Below are positions 17,374 through 26,213 of a stretch of 64,000 nucleotides of DNA, piece after piece. The notes beneath the pieces are model-generated. The model saw only the letters and a list, made by a program, of their open reading frames with translations. It was not told the origin of the DNA and searched no databases. Every line of letters begins with the position of its first letter. The first letter of the stretch is position 1. Origin of the DNA: Defluviitalea saccharophila (lineage in GTDB: Bacteria > Bacillota > Clostridia > Lachnospirales > Defluviitaleaceae); assembly GCF_038396635.1 (NCBI RefSeq), contig NZ_CP121687.1:1798001-1862000 (forward strand), given 5' to 3'. The position numbers and the translations under genes are program-made.

Positions 17374-18549
17374 TTAAATAGTTTTTAGAAATTCTTTATA
17401 TACCTTCTCAATTGCTTCCTCTATAAACTTACATTTGTTTATTTCTTCTGCCAATCTATTTTCTTCCTTATAATCTGGTCTGAAGTAATTGTCTAGTATC
17501 CTATAAGCAATGGCCATCTTTCTATCTTCAGGTCTATAGATAATATTCTTATTTATATATTCATCTTTAATCTTTTCATACTCCTTATCAAATAAGGTTA
17601 AGAAGACCTCTCTATGTCTCCCCTCTATTTCTATCATATGATACAAGACTGGTCTGATTAAGATGTTTTCATTTGAAATCCAAAATTCATGATGTATAAA
17701 CAGTCCTTTTATATCCCATGACTTTTTATATACTGTATGCCATTTTCTATCCTGCTTTATATTAAACTGCCATTCTTCTTCCTCGAAAATATTCCTTATT
17801 ATGCCTTCAAATTCTTCAAATACCATAAGGGAATCTTTTTTAAAGTATTGATTCAATTTTTCTATGGTCTCCTGATATTCCAGATATAATCTCGTTTGAT
17901 CTGTAATACTCTCAGATTTTTTATTCATCATATATTCCTCCACATGTAGTATAAACTCATCAAAAATTATTTTTCTCCGTATGTCATCTCGATAGTCGAA
18001 CTTTACTTTTCTTAGTTGATCAATCAACTGCTTGTACGACATGGAAGAAAAGTCATCAGATTCAGGTGGTGTCCCCTTAGGTGTTAAAAACAACAATACA
18101 TACTCACAGTCAGGAAAACTACTAGAGATGCTATCTGCATAATCTTTAGTTTGATTTTCCAATTCACTAGAGAATATCTTGTTTTCTATTCCAATTATCA
18201 ATTCATCTTGAATATTTATTAGAATATCAATTCTTCTTCCATTTGAGAAAGTATACTCTCTCATTATGCTAATATTGTTTTTCTCTGCCAAAGTAAGATT
18301 ATGTAAAATATTTATGCCTCTTTCGCTATATTCTTCTATTACCTTAATCAATGGTTCTATTCCTACACCATTTTGTAATGGATCTAATACATATGCTAAA
18401 AAATCGCTTATAAAGTTCTCATCGTATGTTCTATTGAATATCCGTGGTATAGTTTTTATTTTTCTATCCTTCTCTGGAAGGTATTTGAAGATCTTATCCA
18501 AGGTCTCCATAGAATTTTTAAGATTTTTATATTCTGTTCTATCACTCAT
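17374..18549 (-). CDS. PD-(D/E)XK nuclease superfamily protein (PDDEXK_4 type)
   Basis: 391 residues. The core is at about 85–175: FSNGRRIDILINIQDELIIG followed by IENKIFSSELENQTKDYAD, giving Asp...Glu-x-Lys with the IENK(I) signature of the PDDEXK_4 group, then YVLLFLTPKG. The C-terminal half is unassigned. Related proteins are found in defence islands. It has its own upstream region after the terminator at 18660–18717, so transcription probably restarts here. Confidence 0.78.
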   Translation of the reverse strand: MSDRTEYKNLKNSMETLDKIFKYLPEKDRKIKTIPRIFNRTYDENFISDFLAYVLDPLQNGVGIEPLIKVIEEYSERGINILHNLTLAEKNNISIMREYTFSNGRRIDILINIQDELIIGIENKIFSSELENQTKDYADSISSSFPDCEYVLLFLTPKGTPPESDDFSSMSYKQLIDQLRKVKFDYRDDIRRKIIFDEFILHVEEYMMNKKSESITDQTRLYLEYQETIEKLNQYFKKDSLMVFEEFEGIIRNIFEEEEWQFNIKQDRKWHTVYKKSWDIKGLFIHHEFWISNENILIRPVLYHMIEIEGRHREVFLTLFDKEYEKIKDEYINKNIIYRPEDRKMAIAYRILDNYFRPDYKEENRLAEEINKCKFIEEAIEKVYKEFLKTI

Positions 18550-18659
18550 GGGTTTTTCACCTACACTTTATTTTTTGTACACATTTATACTAATTTAACT
18601 TATGGAAAATTTTCCTATTCTCATTATATCACTCTTAATACTACCTTGACATCTCTATC

Positions 18660-18717
18660 TAGTAAAAACCCCTAAAGTACTTGCAAGACTTCTCTTGCAA
18701 ATACTTTAGGGACTTCT
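18660..18717 (-). terminator. Two-tier terminator with a conserved inner hairpin (copy 2)
   Basis: On the minus strand, CCCTAAA...TTTAGGG closes around a 12-bp hairpin with a GAAG loop (GTATTTGCAAGA / TCTTGCAAGTAC) and is followed by TTTTT. The inner hairpin is the same as in the terminator at 11812–11868, while the outer stem differs. It ends the HNH transcript. Confidence 0.75.
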
Positions 18718-18780
18718 ATAAACCTATTTTATACTTTATCGATCCTGTTTCATCATCTTTTGATTTTATATTGTAATAAC

Positions 18781-19527
18781 TTACTTGTTAAATAAATCTT
18801 TATCTGGTGCCACTCTTGTAATCCACTGCTTCTCATTTAACATTAAATATGTTTTTCCATCTCTAGTTATTATAAGAGAGCCTTTCTCACATTCTTCTAG
18901 TTCTAACAAAATTTCATTCTCATACGTCATATCTATATAGTTTAATTTGCTTAAATTAACCTTATTATAATAGTTTATTCCATGTAAAATACTTTTGGCA
19001 TCATTAAGAACCATGATATAGTCATCATTATAAAGGAATTTTATGCTAGTTATTGGAACATCTTTACCGTTAATCATAAGAAAATACCTATTATTAAAAC
19101 CAATAGTGATTTGAAATTTACTTGTATAAAAATCTTTAAATATATTAAGAGCGGCTACTCTCTCAGTTTTCTTTCTATCAATATCATAGGTTAATCCTTT
19201 GGCAGTATTCTCATTCTTATATAGAAAAGATAAATTACTTATCTCGCAATTAAATCCGTTATTATCTATATGATCAATAACAAAATTCCTTTTCTTCATT
19301 TCTTCAAATATATCTTCTCCATACCAATGAATCATCACAATTTGGTGCAATGACTTTCTATATTTACTTGAACGTAAATACTTTGGATTTCCTTTTGTGT
19401 CTTTCTGAATATTCCAAGATGTTGCATTTATAACTTCCCATAGTTTTGAATCAAAGTCAGTATATGCTAAAACATTCAAGTTCTTCTCTAGGAAGTATAT
19501 CTTATTGTCTCTTTTATAAACATCCAT
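18781..19527 (-). CDS. HNH endonuclease-like protein
   Basis: 248 residues. Around 84–115 the sequence FVIDHIDNNGFNCEISNLSFLYKNEN fits the HNH pattern of homing-type endonucleases (D-H-I-D-N-N...N-L...N). The part before it (KYRKSLHQIVMIHWYG) resembles the usual pre-HNH helix. The C-terminal half is unassigned. It lies 73 bp downstream of the TnsD-like gene in the same direction. GGGGG precedes the ATG. It may be a stand-alone homing-type nuclease or part of the local system. Confidence 0.65.
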   Translation of the reverse strand: MDVYKRDNKIYFLEKNLNVLAYTDFDSKLWEVINATSWNIQKDTKGNPKYLRSSKYRKSLHQIVMIHWYGEDIFEEMKKRNFVIDHIDNNGFNCEISNLSFLYKNENTAKGLTYDIDRKKTERVAALNIFKDFYTSKFQITIGFNNRYFLMINGKDVPITSIKFLYNDDYIMVLNDAKSILHGINYYNKVNLSKLNYIDMTYENEILLELEECEKGSLIITRDGKTYLMLNEKQWITRVAPDKDLFNK

Positions 19528-19599
19528 TGTAGTTATTCCCCCTATACTAATACTAATCTCTCAACAATTATCCCTGTGCAGTAGAATAAAATCCCTATA

Positions 19600-21318
19600 T
19601 TAAAACAACTTACAATCATGTCCTTTTTTTAGTATAATACTCTTTATATTCTCTTTAATAGATTCCATATACCTAGGCTTAACCCCTGCTGTCCCAGACA
19701 AATTCCAAAAGGTTATTTCTTTATCGTTTTTGTCTAGTTCATCTATCGCCCACTTGATTTTTCTTATTTGAAAATCTCGCAAATTTTCTTTTACAGATTC
19801 TATGTACTCTTTTGTTTGTGGTAATTTATCTCTCCTCTTGGAGAGCCAACCACTTACTCCTAGTCTACTTCCAATGGTTGTCCATGTTATTCTTTCAGGT
19901 TTGCCTTCTTCCATTGCTTTCACTGCCAACTTAACCTTCTCTATAAGTTCAGCATCTCTTTTTTCCCAGTTAACAATATTTCGTCTGCCATCGCTACTGC
20001 GGGCATGAGATCGTAGCCATTCAATATCATATTTTGTAAGCCATCTATATAATGCTTGATTGTTCTGTTTAATTTTATTGCTACTTTTATTTGGATATTT
20101 ATCTAGCAACTCAAGCCATTGCTCTCTTGAGGTTTTTAGTTTTGTTTTAAACTCATCTGTATCTATGTATCTCTTCTTTAGGTACCTTCCCCCTCCATTA
20201 TACTTCCAAAAGGGCTTAATATCTAGTTTATCAATACTTTTTCTAATTGTTTTAGGAGTAGAGTTTAAAGTAGCAGCGATTTCTCTAATGGAGAGATTTA
20301 ACTTTACCAATTCTTTCAACTTTTCATCCCATAATTCTTGATAAGCATCAATATTATCTTCCTTTAAATCATCGTTCTCTGTATCTAATCCAATTTTCTT
20401 ATTAAATAATGTATCTATTGGTATTTCTAAAAATCTTGCTAAAAGTAAGTATCGTAATACATATGTGTTTCTATTATTATTTCTTACCATGGAAGATAAC
20501 CAATTCTGACTTGTAGTAGATACAGATGCTTTTACAATATCTAAATATTCCTCACTATAAAAATTTATAAAATCTTCCCTTAGTTTTTTCTGATGTATAT
20601 AGTTATTCAATCTAGCGTAACCTTTTTCAATCAGTCTTGCTCTAAACTGGCTTTTAAACCATTCCTGTGATCTAAAATCATAATTCCCTTTAAGTAAAAT
20701 TTCTGCATCCTTAACCATCCAAATCATTTTTTCAGTAAGTTTCTGTGGATACTCTATTTTTTCTTCTACAATACAATTCTCAATAGAAGAGATTATAAAC
20801 CTCTGTCGATTTCCACCTCTAATTAAATCCTTACTATTATATATAGGAATTTTATGCTTTGGGCAAATGAGTACGCCAGTGACCTGATGAACTCTATGCC
20901 AATATGGCTCTCCAAATGTATCAATATCCTCTTTAAAGCATTTAGGGCAAAATTTAAAATATTTATTTAGAGGAATAGAATTTGATACCAAACCGATCTT
21001 AATGTATGAAACATCACCTTTACCATTTTTCATCAGATCAATAATTTCTTCTGCTCTATCTGGAGAAATAAATGCTGCATAAAATGGAAAGAGAGTATGA
21101 TTATTGATAAAATATTCTGCTGTATACTCTGAATTTATTGGCATATTTTTTATCAATGCATTAAGCCTTGAAGGCAATTCTACAGTAGCGATACAACTTC
21201 TTGTTGAAAATAAATCTTCAAAATTATGTATATCTCCTATGTTACCACTCCTTACAGCATATCTCCCAAGAATACTGTATAGTAGTTCACCGGGATAAGG
21301 CGTAGGAAAGAAATTCAT
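19600..21318 (-). CDS. tnsD: Orphan TnsD/TniQ-family target-selection protein
   Basis: 572 residues, full TnsD length. It starts with the TniQ signature FFPTPYPGELLYSILGRY, then HTLFPFYAAF, then a zinc-binding pattern FCPKC (124–127) ... GEPYWHRVHQ ... ICPKH (152–155). The C-terminal ~350 residues contain repeated HTH-like segments (NLSIREIAATLNSTPKTIRKSI, TTIGSRLGVSGW) that in TnsD read the attachment site. TnsD normally recruits TnsABC of a Tn7-like element, but no TnsA, TnsB or TnsC gene is present in this window. It is either a leftover of a Tn7-like transposon or works with partners elsewhere. Confidence 0.88.
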   Translation of the reverse strand: MNFFPTPYPGELLYSILGRYAVRSGNIGDIHNFEDLFSTRSCIATVELPSRLNALIKNMPINSEYTAEYFINNHTLFPFYAAFISPDRAEEIIDLMKNGKGDVSYIKIGLVSNSIPLNKYFKFCPKCFKEDIDTFGEPYWHRVHQVTGVLICPKHKIPIYNSKDLIRGGNRQRFIISSIENCIVEEKIEYPQKLTEKMIWMVKDAEILLKGNYDFRSQEWFKSQFRARLIEKGYARLNNYIHQKKLREDFINFYSEEYLDIVKASVSTTSQNWLSSMVRNNNRNTYVLRYLLLARFLEIPIDTLFNKKIGLDTENDDLKEDNIDAYQELWDEKLKELVKLNLSIREIAATLNSTPKTIRKSIDKLDIKPFWKYNGGGRYLKKRYIDTDEFKTKLKTSREQWLELLDKYPNKSSNKIKQNNQALYRWLTKYDIEWLRSHARSSDGRRNIVNWEKRDAELIEKVKLAVKAMEEGKPERITWTTIGSRLGVSGWLSKRRDKLPQTKEYIESVKENLRDFQIRKIKWAIDELDKNDKEITFWNLSGTAGVKPRYMESIKENIKSIILKKGHDCKLF

Positions 21319-21427
21319 AATACCACTCCTAAATATCCTTTTATTTTTAATACATCACTCAGTAAATTAGTTGATTGTATAACTGATAATCAACAATAAA
21401 GTTTGAGAGTAAAATATTATTTTTATT

Positions 21428-21471
21428 CCTAACTTGATTTTAAAATATCATTATGCTATACTTTAGTTAGG
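21428..21471 (+). promoter_or_regulatory. Promoter of the 21515 gene, framed by an inverted repeat
   Basis: TTGATT (21434–21439) and TATACT (21457–21462) are 17 bp apart and point at the plus-strand gene at 21515. The promoter is bracketed exactly by CCTAAC (21428–21433) and GTTAGG (21466–21471), a possible operator. A second dyad, GTTGATT-N11-AATCAAC, lies about 40 bp upstream. Confidence 0.55.
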
Positions 21472-21514
21472 GATAAATATAATAAATTTTTCTCAAATTT
21501 AAGGAGGGACTTTT

Positions 21515-22354
21515 ATGGAGAAGATTACAAGAACTATTTCATTTCCTGAGGATGTTGACCAAATAGTACAGAATGTATCTACAAACTTTTTTAATGGTAA
21601 TTATTCATTATCATTAGAAACTATAGTTAGGGCAGCAGATAACAATAACATCAACCTGTTTAATGGAGATCAATCAAAGGATTTCCAAACACTTAAGCAA
21701 GTTCCTACACTATTGAATGCAATGGATTTAAAAAGTGTGCCTTACAATGGTAATGATAGAGCATTTAAAACTAATTGTGCAAATAACTTCTCTGTTCCGT
21801 TCCAAACTGCTCTATTTAAAATGATTCGTTTAATATCTAGGTATTCTTATGAGAAATATAATGTTTACAACATACACAACAAACACTTCATTGGTTTTAA
21901 AGAAAATGTTAGCATTTATCAAATCAATAGAGACGGTAAATTGAACCATGGTGTTTATATAAATTCTCTTGAAATATTAGGTCAGGCACAAAAGCCTGCC
22001 AAAACTTATATTGAAACAAACTATTACCCTGAAAAAGAAGATAGGTCGTTTGTTTTTGTTTCTTTACCAGAGTTAAATAACATCGATGATAATGAAACTA
22101 TCTTTATTAGTCACTTGGAACGGTTTACAAGGAGCAATAACTACTTCCCAAATAATGACCTATGGAGTCACATTAAAATTGCACTAGGCTTATATGCTAG
22201 TACCGGAGTAGAGTTCCCTAGTCATGTTGAAAATTATTTGGTGAATAAGTATTCCAACTTCAGTTTTGATTTTAATAATAAAAAAATTGAGGCTTTAGAA
22301 CTCTCTATTGAAAATATAAATACAGTTATAGATTACTTTGAAAGCCTGCTATAA
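21515..22354 (+). CDS. Protein of unknown function with an RHH-like N-terminus
   Basis: 279 residues. The start KITRTISFPEDVDQIVQ resembles a ribbon-helix-helix strand and helix, which would suggest DNA binding. The rest (NFSVPFQTALFKMIRL, HNKHFIGFKENVS, VFVSLPELNN) matches no family I know. It is transcribed on its own, opposite to the TnsD gene, from a clear promoter to a clear terminator, with AAGGAGGG before the ATG. Confidence 0.65.
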   Translation: MEKITRTISFPEDVDQIVQNVSTNFFNGNYSLSLETIVRAADNNNINLFNGDQSKDFQTLKQVPTLLNAMDLKSVPYNGNDRAFKTNCANNFSVPFQTALFKMIRLISRYSYEKYNVYNIHNKHFIGFKENVSIYQINRDGKLNHGVYINSLEILGQAQKPAKTYIETNYYPEKEDRSFVFVSLPELNNIDDNETIFISHLERFTRSNNYFPNNDLWSHIKIALGLYASTGVEFPSHVENYLVNKYSNFSFDFNNKKIEALELSIENINTVIDYFESLL

Positions 22355-22356
22355 CA

Positions 22357-22398
22357 TCTTTTATACCCCTATATCTAATGATACAGGGGTATTTTTTA
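22357..22398 (+). terminator. Rho-independent terminator
   Basis: ATACCCCTAT...ATACAGGGGTAT followed by TTTTTT, directly after the 21515–22354 gene. Confidence 0.8.
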
Positions 22399-22430
22399 CG
22401 AACTTTATAAATATTATATTCATCTTTAGA

Positions 22431-22775
22431 TTAACTCTTTGATACACTAGTATTAGATTTCTTAGGATAATATAATCCTGCCACTCCTTTTGCCTTTAAT
22501 GCTTCAAATAATTCTTCTCTTAATTGAAAATCTATACTACCTGAATTGCTTACAGTATGGTATGTCTTCTTCAAACTTCTCCACACAATAGGATGGTTAG
22601 GTACAAACCATAAGGACTTTATAAATTGAATAAATTTTTTTACTTCATTATTATTAGGATTACTTCTTAGACTTGATCCATGTGAAAATATCTGTAACAT
22701 CTTAAATAATTGATACAATACAACTAAGCCTATTAAAATAAAGAAAATAAAGAATAACTTATCCTCAAAAATCAT
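22431..22775 (-). CDS. Small single-pass membrane protein, unknown function
   Basis: 114 residues. One N-terminal membrane helix (LFFIFFILIGLVVLYQLF, about 7–24) is followed by a ~85-residue soluble part containing WFVPNHPIVWRSLKKTYH and GVAGLYYPKK. No family recognised. It lies 50 bp downstream of the recombinase gene on the same strand and may share its transcript. Confidence 0.6.
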   Translation of the reverse strand: MIFEDKLFFIFFILIGLVVLYQLFKMLQIFSHGSSLRSNPNNNEVKKFIQFIKSLWFVPNHPIVWRSLKKTYHTVSNSGSIDFQLREELFEALKAKGVAGLYYPKKSNTSVSKS

Positions 22776-22825
22776 TCAAAAAACCCCCTCATAATTATCA
22801 TTTGAATTATGCTTAACAGTTAAAA

Positions 22826-23386
22826 CTACAACTGGACCATAGAATATAATTCATCCTTCTGCTCCTGATTTATACCTATGTACCTTAGGCAAATCTGTTC
22901 TGAAGAATGGGAAAACATATCCATAATCAAACCTATATTATGCTTTGAAGTTAGGTAACTATGATACCCCCATGTTTTTCTCATGCTGTGAGTTCCAAAT
23001 TGTTCAATGCCAATTGCCTCTGCTGCTTCTCTAAGAATTTTATATGCTTGTACTCTTGTGATATAACCTCCTTTTTTACTCTCAAATAAATAATCTTCTC
23101 CAGATAACTCATGTATTCTTACATAATCTTTTATGGCTTTTTTTACAGTATCATTTAACCTTATCTTTTTTACTTTTCCAGTTTTCTGTTCCCTAATAAC
23201 TAAATGCTGCCTAAACGATTCATTGTCAGTGAAAATGTCCTTATATTGCAGTCTCAAAAGATCACTTACTCTTAAACCAACATTTATGCCAACAGTAAAT
23301 AATAAATAATCTCGGTCTGACCTTCCTAACAGATATATTTTCATTTTTTGTATTTGTTTTTTGTCACGGATAGGTTCAACAACCAC
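22826..23386 (-). CDS. Short tyrosine recombinase (integrase/XerC-like)
   Basis: 186 residues from the GTG at 23386, chosen because AAAGGAGG lies 8 bp upstream; an ATG at 23431 is in frame but has no ribosome site. The catalytic set is complete: Arg in INVGLRVSDLLRL, Lys in EQKTGKVKKIRL, H-x-x-R in GTHSMRKTWGY, His in MFSHSSEQICL and Tyr in RYIGI. The N-terminal SAM-like arm domain of full integrases is absent, as in the short recombinases common on Firmicutes plasmids and phages. It could resolve multimers or drive site-specific integration of this island. Confidence 0.88.
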   Translation of the reverse strand: MVVEPIRDKKQIQKMKIYLLGRSDRDYLLFTVGINVGLRVSDLLRLQYKDIFTDNESFRQHLVIREQKTGKVKKIRLNDTVKKAIKDYVRIHELSGEDYLFESKKGGYITRVQAYKILREAAEAIGIEQFGTHSMRKTWGYHSYLTSKHNIGLIMDMFSHSSEQICLRYIGINQEQKDELYSMVQL

Positions 23387-23645
23387 TTTTTCTACCTCCT
23401 TTACTAATGCATCTTTTTCATTGAGATACATATAAAAAGTTACATTAAATCTCTAATTTATAAATTCGAAATAATCCATGCGCCTAAAACCTTTAATTTA
23501 TCAGGCTTTTAGAGAAAATGCTAATGCAACCTTTTGGGTAAAATGTTTCATTGAATATGGTCTTATCCTAACTCGATCTTACAAATATGTCAGCAATAAT
23601 TGAAAAAGATTTTTAACCTTTATGAAATGATCAAAAAAATAAAGC

Positions 23646-23731
23646 CTATAGTAATGGCTTTTTTGAAATCAGTTTTTCATAAAATACAATAAGTTTATCG
23701 AGTTCCTGACTAATGGATTGAACCTCATCTG
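23646..23731 (-). pseudogene. Stump of a Spo0E-like phosphatase gene, cut by IS copy B
   Basis: The minus-strand frame reads DEVQSISQELDKLIVFYEK...stop. SQELDKLI.(F/Y)Y is the signature of Spo0E-family aspartyl-phosphate phosphatases, which dephosphorylate Spo0A~P. The N-terminal helix and start codon are missing because IS copy B begins right after residue D. Confidence 0.7.
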
Positions 23732-25269
23732 GAGTCTGTAATAAATTTTATGTTTTTTGAACAAACAATCTCTTTCTTGGCAAGAATTAAAATAAAAGCT
23801 AAGGAGGAGATTTTTTATGAGTGCTATTCCTAAAGAAGTTTTGAAGGAAATTATTAAAGAGAATCATTTTGAAAATGTCGGTGAAATTTATTCTTATCTT
23901 AAGGATGCATTTAAGGATTTAATTCAAGAAATGTTGGAGGCTGAGCTGGATGTGTCTCTTGGTTATTCTAAAAATGATTCTGCCAATAAAAATACGGACA
24001 ATGTTCGCAATGGACATACCAAGAAAACTATAAAAAGTCAGTTTGGTACTTTTGAATTAGATATTCCAAAAGATCGTAAAGGAGAACATGTACCTCAAAT
24101 CGTCCCTAAGTACAAAAGAGACATTTCAGGCATTGAGGAAAAGGTTATATCCCTCTATGCCAGAGGTATGACAACAAGAGATATTCATGATCAAATAAAG
24201 GATTTATACGGTATTGAAGTATCTGCTGATATGGTGAGTAAAATAACAGAACGAATAGTTCCTGAAATTAAAGAATGGCAGAACAGACCTTTAGAATCGA
24301 TTTACCCCTTTGTATTTATGGATGCCATACATTATAAAATAAGAGAAGATGGACATATCCTTAATCGAGCAGCTTATGTCGTACTGGGAGTAAATATAGA
24401 AGGAAATAAAGATATCCTGGGCATATGGATTGGAGAAAATGAATCTTCAAAATTCTGGCTTGGAGTATTAAATGAATTAAAAAATAGAGGCGTAGAAGAT
24501 ATTCTTATGTTTTGCGTAGACGGACTAACCGGTCTAAAGGAAGCTATTCAAGCTGCCTATCCAAAGTCAGAAATTCAAAGATGTATTATCCATCAGTTAA
24601 GGAATTCATTTAAATATGTTTCGTATAAGGACTTAAAAGCTTTCTCAAAAGATTTTAAAGAAGTATATAGAGCTGTTAATGAAGAAGTTGCTCTGGAAGA
24701 ATTGTACAAATTAAAAGACAAATGGGGAGAACAGTATCCCTATGCTATTCGTAGCTGGGAAAACAACTGGGATGTACTAAGTCCATTCTTTAAATATCCT
24801 GCGGAAGTACGAAAAATAATCTATACTACAAATATTATAGAAGGGGTACACCGCCAGTTTAGAAAAGTAACAAAAGCAAAATCAGTATTTCCTTCTGACT
24901 CGTCTCTGGAAAAAATGCTTTATTTAGCGGCTATGAATGTAATGAAAAAATGGACAATGAGGTATAGAAACTGGGATCAGGTACTGAGTCAATTAGCCAT
25001 CATGTATGAAGGTCGAATAGATAAATACCTTCTATAGATATAAAAGTTTAATTATTGGACAATTCTCTTTTGCCAAAAGTCATAATTCATGGAACATGCT
25101 AAAGAATACAATTTCCCTTATAAATAATTATTGCCAAAATTAATCCTATTCATGCATATGATAAGATGATTTTGGCAATATTAAGAGCATAAAGCATATA
25201 AATTTAAATTTAATTCTTGCTTGAGTTTGAGTTGATGAGTCTTAAAAACAGAAAATTATTTACACTCTC
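23732..25269 (+). mobile_element. IS256-family insertion sequence, copy B (no target duplication)
   Basis: 1538 bp with the same ends as copy A and the same sequence variant. Left flank is ctcatctg, right flank is aaactgga: no 8-bp duplication. Both flanks are broken genes, so the copy probably marks a deletion or recombination endpoint. Confidence 0.93.
23817..25037 (+). CDS. IS256-family transposase, copy B
   Basis: 406 residues, identical in translation to copy A (10223–11443), with intact DDE residues (about D168, D234, E342). The direct-repeat arrangement with copy A would allow deletion of the intervening 13.6 kb by homologous recombination. Confidence 0.97.
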   Translation: MSAIPKEVLKEIIKENHFENVGEIYSYLKDAFKDLIQEMLEAELDVSLGYSKNDSANKNTDNVRNGHTKKTIKSQFGTFELDIPKDRKGEHVPQIVPKYKRDISGIEEKVISLYARGMTTRDIHDQIKDLYGIEVSADMVSKITERIVPEIKEWQNRPLESIYPFVFMDAIHYKIREDGHILNRAAYVVLGVNIEGNKDILGIWIGENESSKFWLGVLNELKNRGVEDILMFCVDGLTGLKEAIQAAYPKSEIQRCIIHQLRNSFKYVSYKDLKAFSKDFKEVYRAVNEEVALEELYKLKDKWGEQYPYAIRSWENNWDVLSPFFKYPAEVRKIIYTTNIIEGVHRQFRKVTKAKSVFPSDSSLEKMLYLAAMNVMKKWTMRYRNWDQVLSQLAIMYEGRIDKYLL

Positions 25270-25443
25270 AAACTGGAATTGATTGATAATGAGAATGTTA
25301 ACTTTATACTTCCTTTTGTAAATCCTATATCTGACAAAGGGTACACACTTTACGGAAACTATCAATTCAAAAACTCTCATATAAAGTTCAAGGTTGAACT
25401 TCTTGGTATTAGCCTTAAAACAGTAAAAATTAAGCCCTGCTAG
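25270..25443 (+). pseudogene. 3' fragment of an unknown gene, truncated by IS copy B
   Basis: Directly at the IS end an open frame of 57 residues begins (KLELIDNENVNFIL ... GISLKTVKIKPC-stop) with no start codon or ribosome site. It looks beta-rich. It is followed by a hairpin that overlaps the stop codon. The 5' part of the gene is absent from the window. Confidence 0.65.
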
Positions 25444-25456
25444 TTTCAGCAGGGCT
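25433..25456. terminator. Terminator between convergent frames
   Basis: AGCCCTGCT and AGCAGGGCT form a 9-bp stem with a 6-nt loop. On the minus strand it is followed by TTAATTTTT. It serves the gene stump and the minus-strand gene ending at 25521. Confidence 0.7.
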
Positions 25457-25520
25457 ATCTCATTTCTTCAAATTTTCTAATATATAAACTTCAGGTACTT
25501 TGGTTGTCTATATATATTTA

Positions 25521-26081
25521 CTACACTTCTTCTGCATAAATAGTATACTCTACAAAAAGTTGCACTCTAAATTTTATAGATTTATCATCTAATTCAAAAC
25601 AGACTGTTTCGTTAGGTACAATAAAAAGTGAATTAAGTATACTTATAGCCTCATGTAAATCAATAGATCTTACCTGTATTCTTTTATCATTATCATATTC
25701 TTCAGTTTTCTCTATATATTCTAGTCCTATTCTTTTTTTAATCTCCTCTTTGATTCTTAACCGTCCTTTAGATGATAATTCAACCAATTCGGATATTACT
25801 TCTTCTTTGTATAGATATGTTTTTCTTTGAGGTTTGATTTCAACTATATGGTTGTTATTAGTAATTATTTTTATCGTATTCTTCTTCTTTACTGCCTCTC
25901 TTATCCCATTTTTTATTAAGAACATTTTAAGGGGTATCAATTTATGCACATATGATCCTAATCGGAAATGAGGCATTGGCTCCTCTTTTAAGACTCCATT
26001 TATGTAAACATCTATTATTCCTTCTGTTAGAATTATTTCCTTTTCAATCTCTTTTCCTTTTAGTAAAGTAATAGTTTCCAT
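25521..26081 (-). CDS. Protein of unknown function
   Basis: 186 residues from the ATG at 26081, chosen because TAGGAGGAG precedes it (longer frames lack a site). Soluble, lysine- and isoleucine-rich, no cysteine motif. Recognisable pieces are TITLLKGKEIEKEI, PHFRLGSYVHKLIPL and a C-terminal FELDDKSIKFRVQLF. No family recognised. It is one of a run of minus-strand unknown genes (25.5–28.0 kb) typical of plasmid or phage DNA. Confidence 0.55.
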   Translation of the reverse strand: METITLLKGKEIEKEIILTEGIIDVYINGVLKEEPMPHFRLGSYVHKLIPLKMFLIKNGIREAVKKKNTIKIITNNNHIVEIKPQRKTYLYKEEVISELVELSSKGRLRIKEEIKKRIGLEYIEKTEEYDNDKRIQVRSIDLHEAISILNSLFIVPNETVCFELDDKSIKFRVQLFVEYTIYAEEV

Positions 26082-26137
26082 ACTAACTCCTCCTACCATT
26101 GTAATTACTTGTTGTTTAAATTGATTTTTGATATAGA

Positions 26138-26172
26138 TATTGCATCCCTCATACAAACAGAAGGATGCAATA
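26138..26172 (-). other. Intergenic RNA hairpin with perfect 10-bp arms
   Basis: TATTGCATCC and GGATGCAATA form a perfect stem with a 15-nt loop in the gap between two minus-strand genes. There is no U-tract after it, so it is more likely a processing or regulatory element than a terminator. Confidence 0.45.
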
Positions 26173-26213
26173 ATAGTAAATAACTTTGCCAAACAAGGAT
26201 TAATTGACCATGC

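Noticed and set aside
10138..25269. IS copies A and B as the ends of one composite transposon
   Set aside because: Copy A has its own complete 8-bp duplication on both sides, and the outer flanks of A and B do not match, so the 13.6-kb segment did not move as a unit.
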